Assembly: GCA_035545535.1 (NCBI GenBank)
Contig: DASZYF010000022.1
Coordinates: 1-64,000 of the forward strand
Direction of reading: 5' to 3'
DNA length: 64,000 bases
Source: DASZYF01 sp035545535
GTDB taxonomy: Bacteria; Actinomycetota; Actinomycetes; Mycobacteriales; CAJCIY01
Below, piece after piece: positions 50,260 through 59,020 of this stretch (positions are counted from its first letter, which is position 1; every line of letters starts with the position of its first letter). Both the position numbers and the translations under genes were made by a program. The notes under the pieces are model-generated. The model searched no databases. It saw only the letters and a list, made by a program, of their open reading frames with translations, and was not told where the DNA came from.

Positions 50260-50727
50260 TCACACCTGCCGTGAGACGGCTGGGGCGTCCGTGATGTCGG
50301 TGACGGTCGGCAGGTCCTCCGGCACGGGGTGCACGGTGGTGAGTGACCCGATGCCGAGCAGCGCGAGCACTCGGTGCACGCGCGGCTGCGCGTTGCACAC
50401 GACCAGCTGCCCCCCGCGCTCGGCCAGCAATCGGCGCGCGAGCACGACGACCTTCACGCCGGAGGAGTCGATGAACGTGACGTCGCCGAGGTCGAGCACC
50501 AGGCTCTGCGCCTCCGGCGTGTCGTCCAGCACCTGCCGGATCGCCCCGGTGACGCCCGGCGCGAGGGCGATGTCGAGCTCCCCTCGCGGGGTGACGACGA
50601 TCTGCGCCCGTGAGGGGCTGACCCAGGTGCGCACGGGCGGGGCCTCCGGTTCGGGTGACGGCGGCGGGCTCGCGAGCGGTGCCGGCCGGGCGGGTTCTGC
50701 CGTCCGGTGCACTGCTCGCTGGGTCAT
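50260..50727 (-). CDS. STAS-domain anti-sigma factor antagonist
   Basis: The 155-residue protein has a disordered proline-rich N-terminus and a STAS domain: VVTPRGELDIALAPGVTGAIRQVL, LVLDLGDVTFIDSSGVKVVVLARRL and GGQLVVCNAQPRVHRVLAL. DSSG holds the phosphorylatable serine by which such antagonists (SpoIIAA/RsbV type) are switched off. It would release a sigma factor from an anti-sigma kinase; neither partner is in the window. A small hairpin TCTCAC/GTGAGA (50258-50276) lies at the stop. Confidence 0.9.
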   Translation of the reverse strand: MTQRAVHRTAEPARPAPLASPPPSPEPEAPPVRTWVSPSRAQIVVTPRGELDIALAPGVTGAIRQVLDDTPEAQSLVLDLGDVTFIDSSGVKVVVLARRLLAERGGQLVVCNAQPRVHRVLALLGIGSLTTVHPVPEDLPTVTDITDAPAVSRQV

Positions 50728-50806
50728 TCGACGCAGCGCGACTGGTGCCTTTAGCCGGACGGCGGGCTTGTCCGACCGTTGTGGTCCGCCGCGACGGACG
50801 GGTTGG

Positions 50807-50880
50807 GGTGGCTGACGGGGCTCGAACCCGCGACCTTCCGGACCACAACCGGATGCTCTACCAGCTGAGCTACAGCCACC
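50807..50880 (-). tRNA. tRNA-His (anticodon GUG)
   Basis: Minus-strand cloverleaf: acceptor GTGGCTG/CAGCCAC, D loop TAGCTCAGCTGGTAGAGCA, anticodon stem TCCGG/CCGGA with loop TTGTGGT (anticodon GTG), TpsiC loop TTCGAGC. A G is encoded at position -1, facing the C73 discriminator, as histidine tRNA requires. It lies next to orn, as in other actinomycetes. Confidence 0.97.
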
Positions 50881-50937
50881 ATGCGCACCGGCGGACCGGC
50901 AGCCCGACGAGTCTAGCCAGGCTGCGGCGGGCTCACC

Positions 50938-51564
50938 TCAGGGATCGATGAGGGCCTGCGCGGCCTGCTGCGCGGCCGCCGAGTCCGGACCCGGAGGCGG
51001 CACCAGCACGGTCGCGCGGTAGTACCTGAGCTCGCGGATCGAGTCGAGGATGTCGGCCAGCGCGCGGTGGCCGCCCTCCTTCTTCGGCTGGCTGAAGTAG
51101 ACCCGTGGGTACCAGCGCCGGACCAGCTCCTTGAGGCTGCTCACGTCGACCATCCGGTAGTGCAGGAAGTCATCCAGCGCGGGCATGTCGCGGGCGAGGA
51201 AGCCGCGGTCGGTGGCGATCGAGTTGCCGCACAGCGGCGCCTTGCGGGCCTCGGCCACGTGCTTCTGGACGTAGGCGAGGACCTGCGCCTCGGCCTCGGG
51301 GACCGTGAGCGTCGCCGCCCGGACCGCATCGGTGAGGCCGCTCGCCGCATGCATCTCCTGCACCACCGGCACCATCGCGTCGAGCACGTCGTCCGGCGCG
51401 CTCATCACGAGGTCGATGCCGTCGTCGAGCGCGTTGAGGTCGGAGTCGGTCACCACGCACGCGATCTCGATGAGCCGGTCGTTCACGAGGTCCAGGCCGG
51501 TCATCTCGCAGTCGACCCAGACCAGCCGCTCGTCCGGGCGCTGCGGTGCGTCCTCTCCAGCCAC
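50938..51564 (-). CDS. orn: Oligoribonuclease
   Basis: The 208-residue DEDDh exonuclease degrades 2-5-nt RNA and pGpG, the end step of RNA turnover and of cyclic-di-GMP breakdown. The residues are WVDCEMTGLD (D, E), SIATDRGFLARDMPALDDFLHYR (third D region) and EGGHRALADILDSI (H and last D). GTG 51564 is chosen because the family begins RLVWVDCEMTGL; upstream frame has no support. Its location next to tRNA-His matches other actinomycetes. Confidence 0.93.
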   Translation of the reverse strand: MAGEDAPQRPDERLVWVDCEMTGLDLVNDRLIEIACVVTDSDLNALDDGIDLVMSAPDDVLDAMVPVVQEMHAASGLTDAVRAATLTVPEAEAQVLAYVQKHVAEARKAPLCGNSIATDRGFLARDMPALDDFLHYRMVDVSSLKELVRRWYPRVYFSQPKKEGGHRALADILDSIRELRYYRATVLVPPPGPDSAAAQQAAQALIDP

Positions 51565-51708
51565 GTCCCGCAGCCTAGGTGGCGGTGATCGCGCGCCCGC
51601 CGGCGCTGCGCGGGGACTGCGCGGGGACTGCGCGGTGAGAGAGCGTCGGAACAACCCGGAAACAGGACAGTCACGCCGAGGTAACCCGCCGCTCCTAGCG
51701 TCGGTCGG

Positions 51709-52068
51709 GTGACGGCGGCGGCACCCTTCCTGGCCCGGGCCGCGGACGAGGGCCTCGTCATCGAAGGCTCGGTCCACAGCGGCGACCTCGAGGTCGACCT
51801 GACGGAGTACGAGGTGCGGCTCTCGGGCACCCCGTTGGAGATGAGTCCCCGCCAGGTCGAGCTGCTTGCCCTGTTCCTCGCCGCGCCCGGCCGGGTGTGG
51901 AGCCGCCAGCAGCTGCACTGGATCTGCTGGGAGGACACCTCGCCGTCGCGCCGGGTGGACGTGCAGCTGTGCCGCATCCGGGCGAAGGTGGGCATGGAGC
52001 TGTTCCGCAACGTGCGCGACCGCGGCTGGGCGCTCCGGGTCCCGCTGCCGGCCGCGCGGGCCAGCTAG
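51709..52068 (+). CDS. Orphan winged-helix DNA-binding protein (OmpR C-terminal type)
   Basis: The 119-residue protein is only the effector domain of an OmpR/PhoB-type response regulator: LEVDLTEYEVRLSGTPLEMSPRQVELLALFLAAPGRVWSRQQL in pattern, and the recognition helix region SRRVDVQLCRIRAKVG followed by VRDRGWALRVP. No receiver domain precedes it, and no kinase is nearby. It may be controlled by abundance or by a small ligand rather than phosphorylation. GTG 51709. It is oriented away from the orn gene. Confidence 0.85.
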   Translation: MTAAAPFLARAADEGLVIEGSVHSGDLEVDLTEYEVRLSGTPLEMSPRQVELLALFLAAPGRVWSRQQLHWICWEDTSPSRRVDVQLCRIRAKVGMELFRNVRDRGWALRVPLPAARAS

Positions 52069-52083
52069 CTCCTCGACGAGCCC

Positions 52084-52419
52084 TCAGACCAGCTCGGCCT
52101 CCGCGTCGACGCCCGCGAGGACGGCGTCGAGTAGGCCGGGGAAGCGGCTGTCGAGGTCCTCGCGGCGCAGCCAGATGATCTTGCGGGTGCCCTCGTAGCG
52201 GGCGGCGGTGACGCCGGCCTCGCGCAGGACCCGCATGTGGTGGCTACGGGTGGACTTCGCCATGGACATGAGGCCGGCCAGGCTGCCGAGGTCGTCGCAG
52301 GACTGCTCGGGCATGTGCGCCAGTGCGGCGACGATCGCCAGCCGCGACGGGTCGGCGAAGGCGTGCATGACGCCGGCGAGGTCGATCTCGCTCACGTCCG
52401 GCATGGGCATCGCCCGCAT
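52084..52419 (-). CDS. ArsR-family transcriptional regulator
   Basis: The 111-residue winged-helix repressor has the ArsR pattern FADPSRLAIVAALAHMPEQSCDDLGSLAGLMSMAKSTRSHHMRVLREAGVTAARYEG in outline; the visible recognition segment is STRSHHMRVLREAGV. No clear metal-binding cysteines are at the CxC position, so it may respond to something other than a metal. AGGGAGG lies eight bases before ATG 52419. It is divergent from the MFS pump gene, so it probably represses it. Confidence 0.9.
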   Translation of the reverse strand: MRAMPMPDVSEIDLAGVMHAFADPSRLAIVAALAHMPEQSCDDLGSLAGLMSMAKSTRSHHMRVLREAGVTAARYEGTRKIIWLRREDLDSRFPGLLDAVLAGVDAEAELV

Positions 52420-52521
52420 GTCACACCTCCCTGCTCGTGTGGAGTCCCGAGGTCGTTCACCGACAGTTTCCCCAACAAGCGGGGCCGCGCGGGAATGCCC
52501 GCGCCGAAAATCGGTTGGAAG

Positions 52522-52539
52522 GTTCGACAACGATCGAAC
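52522..52539. promoter_or_regulatory. Inverted repeat in the ArsR/MFS divergent gap
   Basis: GTTCGA (52522-52527) is mirrored by TCGAAC (52534-52539) with a 6-nt spacer. A possible promoter TTGGAA-17-ACTATC runs across it toward the MFS gene. A repressor bound here would block that promoter. Confidence 0.55.
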
Positions 52540-52622
52540 TATCCGGCGACGAGCGGCCTCCGCCACCACCAGGCGAGGACCGCCGGCCGGCATCCGAGCT
52601 CCCCACCCGGAAGGTGGTTCTC

Positions 52623-54155
52623 ATGACCACGCAGACGGTCCCGCCGCAGACGAGCCCGCGGAGCCTGCCCGCGCGCGTCGCGGTCAACCGCATCGCGCCC
52701 TCGCCGTCCTCCGCCGGCGCCGAACCGACCTACGACGAGCGCCGCTGGAAGTCGCTGCCCGTCATCCTCACGGCGACCTTCATGGCGCTGTTCGACCTCT
52801 TCGTCGTCAACGTCGCCGCGCCGAGCATCCAGGGCGACCTGCACGCGTCGTCCTCCACGCTCGAGCTCGTCATCGCGGGCTACTCCTTCACCTACGCCGC
52901 CGGTCTCGTCACCGGCGGGCGCCTCGGTGACCTGCTCGGTCGCCGTCGCCTCTTCGTGCTCGGCATGACGGTGTTCACGCTCGCCTCGCTGCTCGCGGGC
53001 GTCGCGCCCAACAGTGCCACGCTCGTTGCCGGCCGGCTGCTGCAGGGCGTCGGCGCCGCGGCGATGGTCCCGCAGGTGCTCTCGCTCATCACCGTCGGCT
53101 TCCCCCCGGCGGAGCGGCCGCGCGTGTTCGCGCTGTTCGGCGCCACGGTCGGCATCGCGTCGGTGCTCGGCCAGGTCCTCGGCGGCGTGCTGCTCGACCT
53201 CGACATCGCGGGCCTCGGCTGGCGGCCGATCTTCCTCGTCAACGTGCCCATCGGCATCGCGGCCGTCGCCGGCTCCTACCGGTTCGTGCGCGAGTCGAAG
53301 GCCGACGCCGCCGACCGGCTCGACCCGCGCGGCCTCGTGCTGCTCACCGGCGGGCTCGGCGCGGTGCTCGCACCGCTCGTCCTCGGCCGCACCGAGGGCT
53401 GGCCGCTCTGGACGTGGATCTCGTTCGGGGCCGGTGCGGTGCTCGTCGCCGCGTTCGCCCGCTGGCAGCTGGTGCTGCAGGCGAGGGGCGGTCACCCGCT
53501 GGTCCCGCCGCGCGTGTTCCGCCACCGTGGCCTGCCCGCCGGCCTGCTCGTGAACCTCGGGTTCTTCGTCTTCCTCGGCAGCTTCCTGCTGACGCTCACG
53601 GTCTACCTGCAGGAAGGCCTCGGCGACAGCCCCCTGCGGGCCGGCCTCACGCTCGCTCCGCTCGGTGTCGCGTTCGCCGTGTCGTCGCTGCTCGGCCGGG
53701 GCCTCGTCGCCCGGTTCGGCCCGAACGTCCTCACCGCCGGCGCGCTCACGTCCCTGTCCGGGCTGGTCGGTTCCACGCTCGTGGTGCACGCCGAGGGCCA
53801 GGCGGCGACGTCGCTCGAGCTCTCGCCCGTGCTGATGCTCATCGGCGTCGGCAACGGCCTGGTCATCCCGTCGCTCATCGGCGCGGTGCTGCAGAGCGTC
53901 CCGCCGGCCGAGGCGGGCGCCGCGTCCGGAGTGCTCACCACGACGCAGCAGTTCTCCGCGGCGCTCGGCATCGCCGGCATCGGGACGCTGTTCTTCACCC
54001 GCGTCGCGTCGCACGGCATCGTCGACGCCGCGCAGGTCTCCTTCGTCGCGCAGATCGGTGTCGTGGTGCTCGCGGCCGGGGCGACCCTGCTGCTGCCGCG
54101 CCGGGCCGCGGCGGCTCCGGCGCCGGTCGCGATCGACATCGCCGAAGCGGCCTAG
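52623..54155 (+). CDS. MFS transporter, DHA2 (14-helix) family
   Basis: The 510-residue pump has a 40-residue cytoplasmic start, then VILTATFMALFDLFVVNVAAPSIQGDL, IAGYSFTYAAGLVTGGRLGDLLGRRRLF (motif A), GRLLQGVGAAAMVPQVLSLI and about 14 helices in total. DHA2 transporters export drugs, dyes or lipids with proton motive force. ATG 52623 follows GGAAGGTGG. Divergent ArsR control suggests it is induced by its substrate. A 15-bp terminator hairpin follows. Confidence 0.92.
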   Translation: MTTQTVPPQTSPRSLPARVAVNRIAPSPSSAGAEPTYDERRWKSLPVILTATFMALFDLFVVNVAAPSIQGDLHASSSTLELVIAGYSFTYAAGLVTGGRLGDLLGRRRLFVLGMTVFTLASLLAGVAPNSATLVAGRLLQGVGAAAMVPQVLSLITVGFPPAERPRVFALFGATVGIASVLGQVLGGVLLDLDIAGLGWRPIFLVNVPIGIAAVAGSYRFVRESKADAADRLDPRGLVLLTGGLGAVLAPLVLGRTEGWPLWTWISFGAGAVLVAAFARWQLVLQARGGHPLVPPRVFRHRGLPAGLLVNLGFFVFLGSFLLTLTVYLQEGLGDSPLRAGLTLAPLGVAFAVSSLLGRGLVARFGPNVLTAGALTSLSGLVGSTLVVHAEGQAATSLELSPVLMLIGVGNGLVIPSLIGAVLQSVPPAEAGAASGVLTTTQQFSAALGIAGIGTLFFTRVASHGIVDAAQVSFVAQIGVVVLAAGATLLLPRRAAAAPAPVAIDIAEAA

Positions 54156-54172
54156 CTGCTCCCCACCGCGAT

Positions 54173-54206
54173 GCGTCCGCCCCGGCCATGAGGCCGGGGC
54201 GGACGC
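54173..54206. terminator. 15-bp hairpin after the MFS gene
   Basis: GCGTCCGCCCCGGCC (54173-54187) is matched exactly by GGCCGGGGCGGACGC (54192-54206) with an ATGA loop. It has no clear T tract. It ends 17 bases before the next start, so it separates the MFS gene from the M16 operon. Confidence 0.75.
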
Positions 54207-54222
54207 CGTAGGGTCGTCATCG

Positions 54223-55548
54223 ATGCCCAGAACCGCCACTCGGCCAGCCGCGATCCGCGTCCCCGACGCGAACCTTGAGATCTCCCGCTTCACGCTCGGC
54301 AACGGCCTGCGGGTCGTGCTGTCGCCCGACCGGAGCGCGCCCGTCGTGGGCGTCTGCGTCGTGTACGACGTGGGCTTCCGCAGCGAGCCCGAAGGTCGCA
54401 CCGGCTTCGCGCACCTCTTCGAGCACCTGATGTTCCAGGGCTCGGAGAACGTCGGGAAGATGGAGCACGCACGCCTCGTCGAGGGCGCGGGCGGCGTGAT
54501 GAACGGATCCACGCACCCCGACTTCACCAACTACTACGAGGCGCTGCCCTCCGGTGCGCTCGAGCTCGCGCTCTGGCTCGAGGCCGACCGCATGCGCGCA
54601 CCGCGCCTCACGCAGGAGAACCTCGACAACCAGATCTCCGTCGTGCAGGAGGAGATCCGGGTCAACGTCATGAACCAGCCCTACGGCGGGTTCCCCTGGA
54701 TCTCGCTGCCGCCGGTCGCGTTCGACACGTTCGCCAACGCGCACAACGGCTACGGCGACTTCGCCGAGCTCGAGTCGGCTTCGCTCGATGATGCCCGCGA
54801 CTTCTTCTCGCGCTACTACGCGCCGGGCAACGCCGTGCTCGCCGTCGCCGGTGATCTCGACGTCGCCGCGACCACCGAGATGGTCGAGCGGCTCTTCGGC
54901 GGCATCAAGGCGCGCAAGGTGCCCAAGCTGCCGAACTTCGGGGAACCGGTCCCGACGAAGGAGCGCCGCGGCGTCATCCACGACGCGCTCGCCCCGCAGC
55001 CGGCGCTCGCCATCGGCTGGCGCGTCCCCGACCCCATCCGCGAGCTCGACGACTACCTCGCGTCGGTGCTGCTCGCCGAGGTGCTGACGGACGGCGACGC
55101 GAGCCGCCTGCAACGGCGCCTCGTCCTCGATGACCGCATCGTCACCGGCGTCTCCGGCTACCTCGGTGCGTTCGGCGACCCCTTCGAGGTGCGCGACCCG
55201 GTGCTGCTGACCCTCGAGGTGCACCACCCCGACAGCACCAAGGCCGGCAAGGTGCTCGACGTCGTGCAGGAAGAGCTCGCCCGGATCCGGACCGAGGGCA
55301 TCGACGCCGACGAGCTGCAGCGCGTGCAGGCGCGCGTCGCCGCGCAGCTGCTGCGCGGCACCGACTCGCTCGTCGGCCGGACCAACCACCTCGCGGTCGT
55401 CGAGGCCCAGCGCGGAGCCGCCGAGCTCGTGGGCCGGCTCCCCTCGATGCTCGCGGAGGTCGAGGCCGACGCCGTCGTCGCCGCCGCCGCGCGCTGCACC
55501 GAGGACAGCCGGAGCGTGCTCGAGGTCCGCCCGGGGAAGGCAGCATGA
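54223..55548 (+). CDS. M16-family zinc metallopeptidase (catalytic subunit)
   Basis: The 441-residue protein has the inverted zinc motif HxxEH as FAHLFEHLMFQGSENV, with the distal glutamate in VQEEIRVNVMNQPYGGF, plus VLSPDRSAPVVGVCVVYDVG at the start. M16 peptidases degrade small peptides and signal sequences and often function as heterodimers. There is no signal peptide, so it is cytoplasmic. ATG 54223. The stop overlaps the start of the second M16 gene (ATGA). Confidence 0.92.
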   Translation: MPRTATRPAAIRVPDANLEISRFTLGNGLRVVLSPDRSAPVVGVCVVYDVGFRSEPEGRTGFAHLFEHLMFQGSENVGKMEHARLVEGAGGVMNGSTHPDFTNYYEALPSGALELALWLEADRMRAPRLTQENLDNQISVVQEEIRVNVMNQPYGGFPWISLPPVAFDTFANAHNGYGDFAELESASLDDARDFFSRYYAPGNAVLAVAGDLDVAATTEMVERLFGGIKARKVPKLPNFGEPVPTKERRGVIHDALAPQPALAIGWRVPDPIRELDDYLASVLLAEVLTDGDASRLQRRLVLDDRIVTGVSGYLGAFGDPFEVRDPVLLTLEVHHPDSTKAGKVLDVVQEELARIRTEGIDADELQRVQARVAAQLLRGTDSLVGRTNHLAVVEAQRGAAELVGRLPSMLAEVEADAVVAAAARCTEDSRSVLEVRPGKAA

Positions 55549-56903
55549 GCGCGCCCGCGCTCCAGCGCCCCGTCGTCGGCGTCACGCGCACGGCCAAGCT
55601 GCCGCCGTCCGCCGAGCGCACCTTCGCCAACGGGCTGCGCGTCGTCGCCGTCCGCAAGCCTGGCGTCCCCGTCGTCGAGCTGCGCGTCCGGCTCCCGCTC
55701 GCCGCGACCGGCGGCAAGAGCGCCACGGCGCACACCGCGCGCCTCACCGTGCTCGCCGAGACCATCCTGCGCGGCACGGAGCGGCGCACCGCGCTGCAGA
55801 TCGCCGAAGAGCTGCAGCGCGTCGGCGGTGCGCTCGGCGCCGGCTCCGACGCCGACCGGTTCGCCCTCGGCGGCAGCGCGCTGTCCTCAGGTCTTCCGGT
55901 GCTGCTCGACGTGCTCGCCGACGTCCTGCAGCACGCGACGTACCCGCAGCGCGAGGTCGAGGGGGAGCGTGACCGCCTCCTGCAGGACCTGGCGATCGCG
56001 CGCACCCAGCCGGGCCTGCTCGCCGCGGCCGCGCTCGCGCGGCGCGTCTACGGCACCCACCCGTACGCGTTCGAGCTCGCCCACGTCGAGGCGGTGCAGG
56101 CGGTCACGCGGGCGCAGGTGCGCGCGCTGCATGCGTCGCGCATCGGACCGCAGGACGGTCTCGTCGTCATCGTCGGTGACCTGACTCCGGCGAAGATGCT
56201 CGACGCGGCGGAGAAGGCGCTCGGCGGCTGGACGTCCGACGCGAAAGCGGATCGCGAGCTGCCGCCCATGCCGGAGATCGTCCCCGGGGCGATCGAGATC
56301 GCGAACCGTCCGGGCGCGGTGCAGACGAACATCCGCTTCGCCGGTGCGTCGGTCCCGCGCGACGACCCGAGCTACCCCGCACTGCTGCTCGCGCACACGG
56401 TGTTCGGTGGCTACTTCTCCTCGCGCCTCGTCGCGAACATCCGCGAGGACAAGGGCTTCACGTACTCGCCGCGCAGCTCGCTCGACCACGCGCGGGCGGG
56501 CTCCACGTTCTCCGTCGTCGCGGACGTCGCCACCGGGGTCACCGCACCGGCGCTGGCCGAGACGCTGCACGAGCTGCTGCGCATCACCACGGCCAAGGTC
56601 GGGGCCGACGAGCTCGACGCCGCGCGTCGCTACAGCATCGGTTCGCTCGCGCTGCGCTCGGCGACGCAGGCCGGTCTGGCGACGACGCTCGCCGGGCTGC
56701 TGCCGAGCGGTCTCGGGCTCGAGTGGCTGCGTGAGCAACCGCGCCGCCTCGGGTCCGTGACGGTCGACGACGTGCTCGCTGCGGCGCAGCAGATCATGGC
56801 GCCGTCGAAGCTCGTGACGGTGCTGCTCGGTGATGCCGATGCCATCGCCGGCCCGGTCGGCGTCATCGCACCGGTCGAGGTCACGAGCATCGCCGACCTC
56901 TGA
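55545..56903 (+). CDS. M16-family peptidase-like protein, zinc site missing
   Basis: The 452-residue protein has the M16 fold but no HxxEH motif; the corresponding region reads TAHTARLTVLAETILRGTERR. It keeps the C-terminal substrate-binding pair RLVANIREDKGFTYSPRSSL (Arg and Tyr). This is the typical inactive partner that completes the chamber with the catalytic subunit upstream. ATGA coupling supports a fixed 1:1 ratio. Confidence 0.92.
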   Translation: MSAPALQRPVVGVTRTAKLPPSAERTFANGLRVVAVRKPGVPVVELRVRLPLAATGGKSATAHTARLTVLAETILRGTERRTALQIAEELQRVGGALGAGSDADRFALGGSALSSGLPVLLDVLADVLQHATYPQREVEGERDRLLQDLAIARTQPGLLAAAALARRVYGTHPYAFELAHVEAVQAVTRAQVRALHASRIGPQDGLVVIVGDLTPAKMLDAAEKALGGWTSDAKADRELPPMPEIVPGAIEIANRPGAVQTNIRFAGASVPRDDPSYPALLLAHTVFGGYFSSRLVANIREDKGFTYSPRSSLDHARAGSTFSVVADVATGVTAPALAETLHELLRITTAKVGADELDAARRYSIGSLALRSATQAGLATTLAGLLPSGLGLEWLREQPRRLGSVTVDDVLAAAQQIMAPSKLVTVLLGDADAIAGPVGVIAPVEVTSIADL

Positions 56904-57000
56904 TGCCGCTCGTCGCGGGAGGATCGATGGCCGCTCGCGCGCACATGTGCGCCGCGAGCACGTGTCGGACCTTCCATGAGCTCCCGATCGCAGCCGCCAG

Positions 57001-57912
57001 GTGACGGCGGACGACTGGGGTCGCACGCGTCCCGAGCTCGCCGACCCTGACGCACCGCCCGTGCTCGCCCGGGCGACCGTCGACCGCGCGGCGCAGCACC
57101 GTGGCGACGCCGCGTGGCTGCGCGCCGCGTGGGACGCCGGGCGCGTGCGGCTGCTGCGCGTCGGCCCGGACCTCGGCGTGCGGTCGACCCATGACGGTGC
57201 CGGTGCGCACCTCGCGTGGGAGGAGCCGCTCCCGTGGCAGAAGCCGCCGGACGGGCTGATGCTGCTCGGCGACGACGGCAGGCACGTCTACGTCGCATCG
57301 CCCGACGGTGAGCCCGGTGGTGCGTCGCTGCGCGACATCGGCGCGCAGCTCGACGATGCCGAAGCAGGCTTGCTCACGACCGCGTTCGCGCTCGCGGCCT
57401 GGCACGCGTCGCACACGCACTGCCCGCGCTGCGGCACGCCCACCGAGGTCGTGCAGTCCGGTTGGGCGACGCGCTGCCCCCGCGACGGCAGCGACCACTT
57501 CCCGCGCACCGATCCGGCCGTGATCATGCTCGTGCACTCACCGTCGGGGGAGCGGGCGGTGCTCGGCCGGCAGCCGTCGTGGCCGGCGAACCGCTACTCC
57601 TGCCTCGCCGGCTTCGTCGAGGCCGGCGAGTCGGCCGAGCAGTGCGTCGTGCGCGAGGTGCGTGAGGAGGCCGGCATCGACGTGCACGACGTGCGGCCGG
57701 TCGCCAGCCAGCCGTGGCCGTTCCCGCGCTCGCTCATGCTCGGCTTCCGCGCGGTCGCCGACGACGACGCGGTGCCCAACGGCGCCGACGCCGAGCTCGA
57801 GGACGTCCGCTGGTTCACCAAGGAGGACGTGCTGTCCGGCCGCATCCTGCTGCCGCCGCCGGTCTCCATCGCCAACCGCCTCATCAGCGCCTGGCTCGCC
57901 GACCGGCTCTAG
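57001..57912 (+). CDS. nudC: NudC-type NAD+ diphosphatase (Nudix)
   Basis: The 303-residue protein has an N-terminal domain, a Zn-ribbon (HCPRCGTPTE, then RCPRDGSDHFPRTDPAVIM), the Nudix box GFVEAGESAEQCVVREVREEAG, and the SQPWPFPRSLMLGF motif that defines NAD(H) pyrophosphatases. The fourth Zn ligand is not a cysteine; a His or Asp takes its place. NudC cleaves NAD+ to NMN and AMP and removes NAD caps from RNA. GTG 57001. It sits two genes away from uvrD2, as in mycobacteria. Confidence 0.93.
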   Translation: MTADDWGRTRPELADPDAPPVLARATVDRAAQHRGDAAWLRAAWDAGRVRLLRVGPDLGVRSTHDGAGAHLAWEEPLPWQKPPDGLMLLGDDGRHVYVASPDGEPGGASLRDIGAQLDDAEAGLLTTAFALAAWHASHTHCPRCGTPTEVVQSGWATRCPRDGSDHFPRTDPAVIMLVHSPSGERAVLGRQPSWPANRYSCLAGFVEAGESAEQCVVREVREEAGIDVHDVRPVASQPWPFPRSLMLGFRAVADDDAVPNGADAELEDVRWFTKEDVLSGRILLPPPVSIANRLISAWLADRL

Positions 57913-58862
57913 GTCGGCGCGCCCTCGGCCGGGGGGCGGTGGGCGATCTTCGCGATCTGCGCCGGGGACGGCATGCGCGGGGCGCGGGCGAGCGAGGCAG
58001 GCAGCGGGTCGCTGCTGCCCGAAGCCGACTTCACGACCTCGTGCGCCAGGTCGTGCACGCGCCGGCCGCTGCCGCGCGCGACCGAGCGCAGCGACTCGAA
58101 CGCGGCCCGCGGCGTGATCTGCCGGCGCTCGGCCAGCACGCCGATCGCCTGCTCGACGATCACGCGGGCCGCGAGGGCGTGCTCGAGCTGCGTGACCGAG
58201 AGCCTGAGCTTCGTCAGCTCGTCGGCCTCCGGGCCGGGACGGCTCGGACGGGGGCCGCGGCCGTCGAGCTGGTCGAGCTCGGCGGCGAGCAGGTCGGCGA
58301 GGACCATCGCGCTGGTGAGGTCGTCCGCCGACTCGGGCGCCCGGCCGGGGCCGTGCACCGTCCAGACGCCGTCGACGCGCCGGATGGTCGGGCCGGGCTC
58401 GGGGACAGTGGCGGACTCGAGCAGGTGGGCGGTGACGACCTGGCTGAGGGCCTTGAGGGCCGGGCGCACGGCGTCCTCGACGGTGACATGCCCGCGGTCG
58501 GCCGCGCACAGCGCCCCGTACATCACGCCGCCGCCACCGGCGACCGGCACCCCCGCATAGGACACGTAGCCGGCGCGGGAGCGCAACGGAGCGTCCTTGT
58601 AGAGCGGGTCACTAGCGGCGTCCGAGGTGGTCCACGGCGCCCCGTTGAGCAGACGGTGGCACATGCTGTCGGCCTGGGGCGCGGAGAACCCGTCCTCGAA
58701 GGGTGGCCAGGGCTTCTCCGCGCAGGACCGGGTGATCGTGAAGGTGGTGCCGTCGAGGGCCGCGACGTACGCGAGCTCCATGCCGGTCATCGCCATCGTC
58801 GTCCGGAGGGCGGCGTCGATCGCCGGGTGTTCCAGAGCCGACGCGCTGGCTTGCGCGTTCAC
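57909..58862 (-). CDS. GAF-ANTAR RNA-binding antitermination regulator
   Basis: The 317-residue protein has an N-terminal GAF sensor (TGMELAYVAALDGTTFTITRS, YAGVPVAGGGGVMYGALCA) and a C-terminal ANTAR domain (LSVTQLEHALAARVIVEQAIGVLAERRQITPRAAFESLRSVA in outline). ANTAR binds paired RNA hairpins to prevent termination. The stop shares CTAG with the convergent nudC. GTG 58862 follows GAGGGG. No partner kinase is adjacent, and the signal is unknown. Confidence 0.88.
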   Translation of the reverse strand: MNAQASASALEHPAIDAALRTTMAMTGMELAYVAALDGTTFTITRSCAEKPWPPFEDGFSAPQADSMCHRLLNGAPWTTSDAASDPLYKDAPLRSRAGYVSYAGVPVAGGGGVMYGALCAADRGHVTVEDAVRPALKALSQVVTAHLLESATVPEPGPTIRRVDGVWTVHGPGRAPESADDLTSAMVLADLLAAELDQLDGRGPRPSRPGPEADELTKLRLSVTQLEHALAARVIVEQAIGVLAERRQITPRAAFESLRSVARGSGRRVHDLAHEVVKSASGSSDPLPASLARAPRMPSPAQIAKIAHRPPAEGAPT

Positions 58863-59020
58863 GGTGCCCCCTCGGGTCGCCCAGGTCCCTCCCGCGGGTA
58901 GAGGTAGGGCGGCCCCCAGCGTGCCACGGTGTTGATCACGGTGGAGGGTCCAGCCCGCGCAACGCTGGATCAACGACGCACGGAAGGTCCAGTCGGACGA
59001 TGCGCGAGGGTCCGGTCGGG

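Noticed and set aside
50247..50276. Possible fourth copy of the dispersed hairpin repeat
   Set aside because: Only GATGTCGGCGTT resembles one arm; the 12-mer core is missing and the local hairpin TCTCAC/GTGAGA is unrelated.
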